A DNA stretch of 64,000 nucleotides, taken from NCBI RefSeq assembly GCF_003985155.1, contig NZ_ML133696.1, positions 1 through 64,000 of the forward strand. Reading direction: 5' to 3'. A model generated the notes under the pieces. That model was given only the letters and a program-made list of their open reading frames with translations. It was not told where the DNA came from and did not search any database. Source of the DNA: Rhizobium vallis (lineage in GTDB: Bacteria; Pseudomonadota; Alphaproteobacteria; Rhizobiales; Rhizobiaceae). Of the stretch, positions 61,682-64,000 are shown piece after piece. How positions within the stretch are numbered: position 1 is the stretch's first letter; every line of letters begins with the position of its first letter. Position numbers and translations under genes: made by a program.

Positions 61682-63697
61682 ATGTCTGACCGTCAGAAGA
61701 CAAGAGCGCGGCCCACCGCGCGCCGCGCATTCGCGCCGAGTTACGGCGCCATTCTCGAAGAGGGCGTTCGCCGCCGCAGCGTGCTCAAGGGCTTCCTCGC
61801 CGCCATGGGTGCTGCGGCACTTGCGCCGGCGCTTGGAACTTCGCGCGCGGAGGCAATCGATTCCAGTCTGACATTTCCCGAACTCAAGCGCGTGCGCGAT
61901 GCCGCCGACCATTGGCCTGAGGGTTATGAGCGCCAGATCCTGGCGCGCTGGGGCGACGGCCTGTTCCCCGACAGTCCGGAATTCGATATCGCCACGCTTG
62001 ATGGCAAGGCCGCCGAGCGGCAGTTCGGCTACAACAACGATTTCACGCAGTTCCTGCCGCTGCCCTGGGGCGAGAAGAGCTCCGATCATGGGTTGATGGT
62101 CGTCAGCCACGAATATGCGAAGCCCTTCCTGATGTTTCCCGGCCTGACGAAGGAGGACTACCGCGGGAAGCTGACGGACAACCAGATCCGCGCCATCATG
62201 GCTGCCCTCGGCGTCTCGATCTTCGAGGTGAAGAAGACGGACGGCCAGTGGGCGATCGTCAAGGACGGCAAGTACAATCGGCGCATCCATATGAGTACCG
62301 AGATCGGCATCTCGGGCCCGGCCGCCGGCGACGAGCGCCTGAAGACCAAGGCCGATCCGAGCGGCACCCTCGTCTTCGGCACGGTTTCGAACTGCAATGG
62401 CGGCATCACTCCCTGGGGCACGATGCTGTCGGGCGAGGAAGGCGCGATGGACGCCTTCGCCGGCGACTACAAGACGCTGACGAACCAGGAACTGGTCGAG
62501 CGCCAGGGCTGGGATGAGGATGAGAACGACATCTACTCCGTCAGCCGCGTCGAGCCGCGCTTCAAGTTCGAGGAAGAGCCGAACGAATGGATGCGTTTCG
62601 ATTGGGTGGTCGAGATCGATCCGTTCGACCCTTCTGCAAAGCCCATCAAGCGTACCTCGCTCGGCCGCATGACGCATGAGGGCGCGCAGTGTTGTGTCGC
62701 TCCCGACAGCCGGGTGGTGGTGTTCATGGGCGATGACGACGATTTCGAATATATCTACCGTTTCGTCACCCGCGATCCCTGGAACCCGAATGATCGCGCT
62801 GCCAACAAGGATCTGCTCGACCACGGCACGCTTGCCGTCGCCAAGTTCGAAAGCGACGGCACGATGGCCTGGATCCCGCTGATTGCGGGCGCGGGGCCGC
62901 TGACGGCGGAAGCCGGCTTCAAGAGCCAGGCCGACGTCGTGCTGGCGACGCGCGCCGCAGCCGACCTTGTGGGCGCGACGCCGATGGATGGGCCGGAAGG
63001 CTTCATTCCGCATCTGGGCACCGGCAAGCTGTATGTCGCCATGACCGAGAACGAGGACAGGCTGCCGAAGGGCGAGGGCGGCGACGAGAAGGAGATGGTC
63101 AACATCGCCAATCCGCGCGGCCCCAACCCGCACGGCCACCTTTTGGAGCTTACCGCACCCGGCGGTCCCGAAAAGCCGGAGTATGCGGCTGCCAGCTTCA
63201 AGTGGGACGTCTTCATTCTCTGCGGCGATCCCGCCAAACCCGAGGACCAGGCGATGTTTCATCCGGCCACGACGTCGGCCGGCTGGTTCACCGACCCCGA
63301 CAATCTCGCCGTCGATCCGGCCGGCCGCCTCTGGGTCACCACCGATGGTCCGCCGCCGGAAGGCATCGCTGATTCCGTCTATGTCATGGATACCGAAGGC
63401 CCGGGCCGGGCGCTGCCGAAGCTGTTCTATATCGCGCCGGTCGGCTCGGAAACCTGTTCGCCGACCTTCACCTCGGACGGCAGCAGCGTCTTCCTCTCCG
63501 TCCAGCACCCAGGTGAACTCAGGATGGCCGATAACGAGGATGCGACCTCGATGGAAGATGCCGGTACCAACTGGCCGGATTTCAAGCCCGGCATGCCCGC
63601 CCGTCCGTCGCTGGTGGTGCTGAGCCGCGCCAATAACGGTGTTGTCGGGAGTAAAATTGCGCCGACAGGAGCGGAAAAGGCGGCTGGCTTCCAATAG
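61682..63697 (+). CDS. phoX: PhoX-family alkaline phosphatase, Tat-exported
   Basis: A 671-residue Ca/Fe-dependent phosphatase (DUF839/PhoX). The Tat motif RRSVLKGFLA (31-40) is followed by a hydrophobic stretch and the AEA cleavage site. The mature part has MVVSHEYAKPFLMFPG, FGTVSNCNGGITPWGTMLSG and GGDEKEMVNIANPRGPN. PhoX enzymes work in the periplasm under phosphate starvation. I did not find a clear Pho box upstream. The first ATG and a few following codons before the Tat motif are as in relatives. Confidence 0.9.
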   Translation: MSDRQKTRARPTARRAFAPSYGAILEEGVRRRSVLKGFLAAMGAAALAPALGTSRAEAIDSSLTFPELKRVRDAADHWPEGYERQILARWGDGLFPDSPEFDIATLDGKAAERQFGYNNDFTQFLPLPWGEKSSDHGLMVVSHEYAKPFLMFPGLTKEDYRGKLTDNQIRAIMAALGVSIFEVKKTDGQWAIVKDGKYNRRIHMSTEIGISGPAAGDERLKTKADPSGTLVFGTVSNCNGGITPWGTMLSGEEGAMDAFAGDYKTLTNQELVERQGWDEDENDIYSVSRVEPRFKFEEEPNEWMRFDWVVEIDPFDPSAKPIKRTSLGRMTHEGAQCCVAPDSRVVVFMGDDDDFEYIYRFVTRDPWNPNDRAANKDLLDHGTLAVAKFESDGTMAWIPLIAGAGPLTAEAGFKSQADVVLATRAAADLVGATPMDGPEGFIPHLGTGKLYVAMTENEDRLPKGEGGDEKEMVNIANPRGPNPHGHLLELTAPGGPEKPEYAAASFKWDVFILCGDPAKPEDQAMFHPATTSAGWFTDPDNLAVDPAGRLWVTTDGPPPEGIADSVYVMDTEGPGRALPKLFYIAPVGSETCSPTFTSDGSSVFLSVQHPGELRMADNEDATSMEDAGTNWPDFKPGMPARPSLVVLSRANNGVVGSKIAPTGAEKAAGFQ

Positions 63698-63734
63698 GCA
63701 CGACCGGCAAATCGCGAGATCTGCCGGTCGTGCC
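63697..63734 (+). terminator. terminator of phoX
   Basis: A perfect 13-bp stem GGCACGACCGGCA / TGCCGGTCGTGCC begins at the last base of the stop codon and closes a 12-base loop. ATTAAGG follows. Long stem, no U-run. Confidence 0.7.
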
Positions 63735-63829
63735 ATTAAGGTTCTGGTGCTGAAATATCGTTGCCGCGCCTCCGGGAACATCCCCTTACAGCGCGATGTC
63801 GGCTGACAGTCATGTCAGCGCTATCATTA

Positions 63830-64000
63830 TCAGGCCGCGGATCTATTCCTGCTCTGGACGAGGTAGATGTCTTCGAGCGTCGCTAGGATCTTCATGACCG
63901 GCTCGGAGCTGCTGGAATAGTAGATCGTCTGTGCGTCCCGGCGGGTCTTGACGAGCTTTTGAGCACGCAGCTTCGACAGGTGCTGGGAGAGCGCCGACTG
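63830..64000 (-). CDS. ArsR-family transcriptional regulator, C-terminal part
   Basis: The minus-strand frame is open from the window edge to a TGA at 63830, giving 56 residues. QSALSQHLSKLRAQKLVKTR is the recognition helix and wing of an ArsR/SmtB winged helix, followed by RDAQTIYYSSSS. The rest of the gene lies beyond the window. No metal-binding Cys is in the visible part, and it resembles BigR/SmtB-like regulators. Target unknown. Confidence 0.8.
   Translation of the reverse strand, partial: QSALSQHLSKLRAQKLVKTRRDAQTIYYSSSSEPVMKILATLEDIYLVQSRNRSAA

Noticed and set aside
61640..63781. 713-codon minus-strand frame over phoX
   Set aside because: Despite its length it is antisense to PhoX, which has a complete Tat signal and conserved domains.
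63802..63819. GCTGACA-GTCA-TGTCAGC as a Pho box for phoX
   Set aside because: It is downstream of phoX and is a single inverted repeat, not the direct CTGTCAT repeats of a Pho box. It may just be the end of the ArsR transcript.

Overview
The window reads as chromosomal DNA of a fast-growing Rhizobium, most like the R. leguminosarum/R. etli group. The indicators are high GC coding DNA, alphaproteobacterial gene content, intergenic palindromes of the RIME (Rhizobium intergenic mosaic element) type, a bdhA-xdhA-xdhB block as described in Sinorhizobium, a BacA peptide transporter, and the type II glutamine synthetase gene glnII next to a divergent 63-residue gstI-like gene. No rRNA, tRNA, CRISPR array, transposase or phage gene was seen.

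Layout. 1-10.5 kb: EamA exporter, RhlE-type DEAD-box helicase, AlkD-like repair protein, a PAY-repeat exported protein, a large PAS hybrid histidine kinase, and a split MnmC pair (mnmD and an FAD oxidoreductase, divergent). 10.6-27.6 kb: a purine and ureide catabolism region. It holds DUF1045, puuE-uraD-HepT-like-allA-hiuH-metallophosphoesterase, lldD, a higBA toxin-antitoxin pair, guaD-puuD, a LysR regulator and xdhC / DUF559 / xdhB / xdhA / bdhA. 27.7-36.9 kb: glpK, an exported TIM-barrel-like protein, a DGPF-protein/ECF sigma/AHSA1 set, a luciferase-like oxidoreductase, a second methionine aminopeptidase, and a PadR/MFS divergent pair. 37-47.4 kb: bacA, a deacetylase, NnrU, a TPR protein with der, a glycosyltransferase, glnII/gstI and kdgK. 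47.5-64 kb: an oppABCDF operon, a GH13 glucosidase, a toxin-antitoxin remnant with an amber codon in the toxin, adenine deaminase, a branched-chain amino-acid binding protein, an HD-GYP protein, an omega-aminotransferase, PhoX, and the C-terminal end of an ArsR-family regulator at the right edge.

How they work together. Ade and GuaD feed XdhAB (matured by XdhC). Urate is oxidised by the membrane enzyme PuuD, then processed by HiuH, UraD and PuuE to allantoate, and AllA releases glyoxylate and urea from ureidoglycolate. The allantoate-to-ureidoglycolate step has no recognised gene in the window. Many genes are tightly coupled by 4-bp ATGA overlaps.

Points of most interest: a degenerate HepT-like protein inside the ureide operon; a DUF559 gene and RIME elements interrupting the xdh genes; a sigma-54 promoter plus paired NtrC-like sites in the glnII/gstI intergenic region; and the amber-interrupted RelE-type toxin beside an intact antitoxin.
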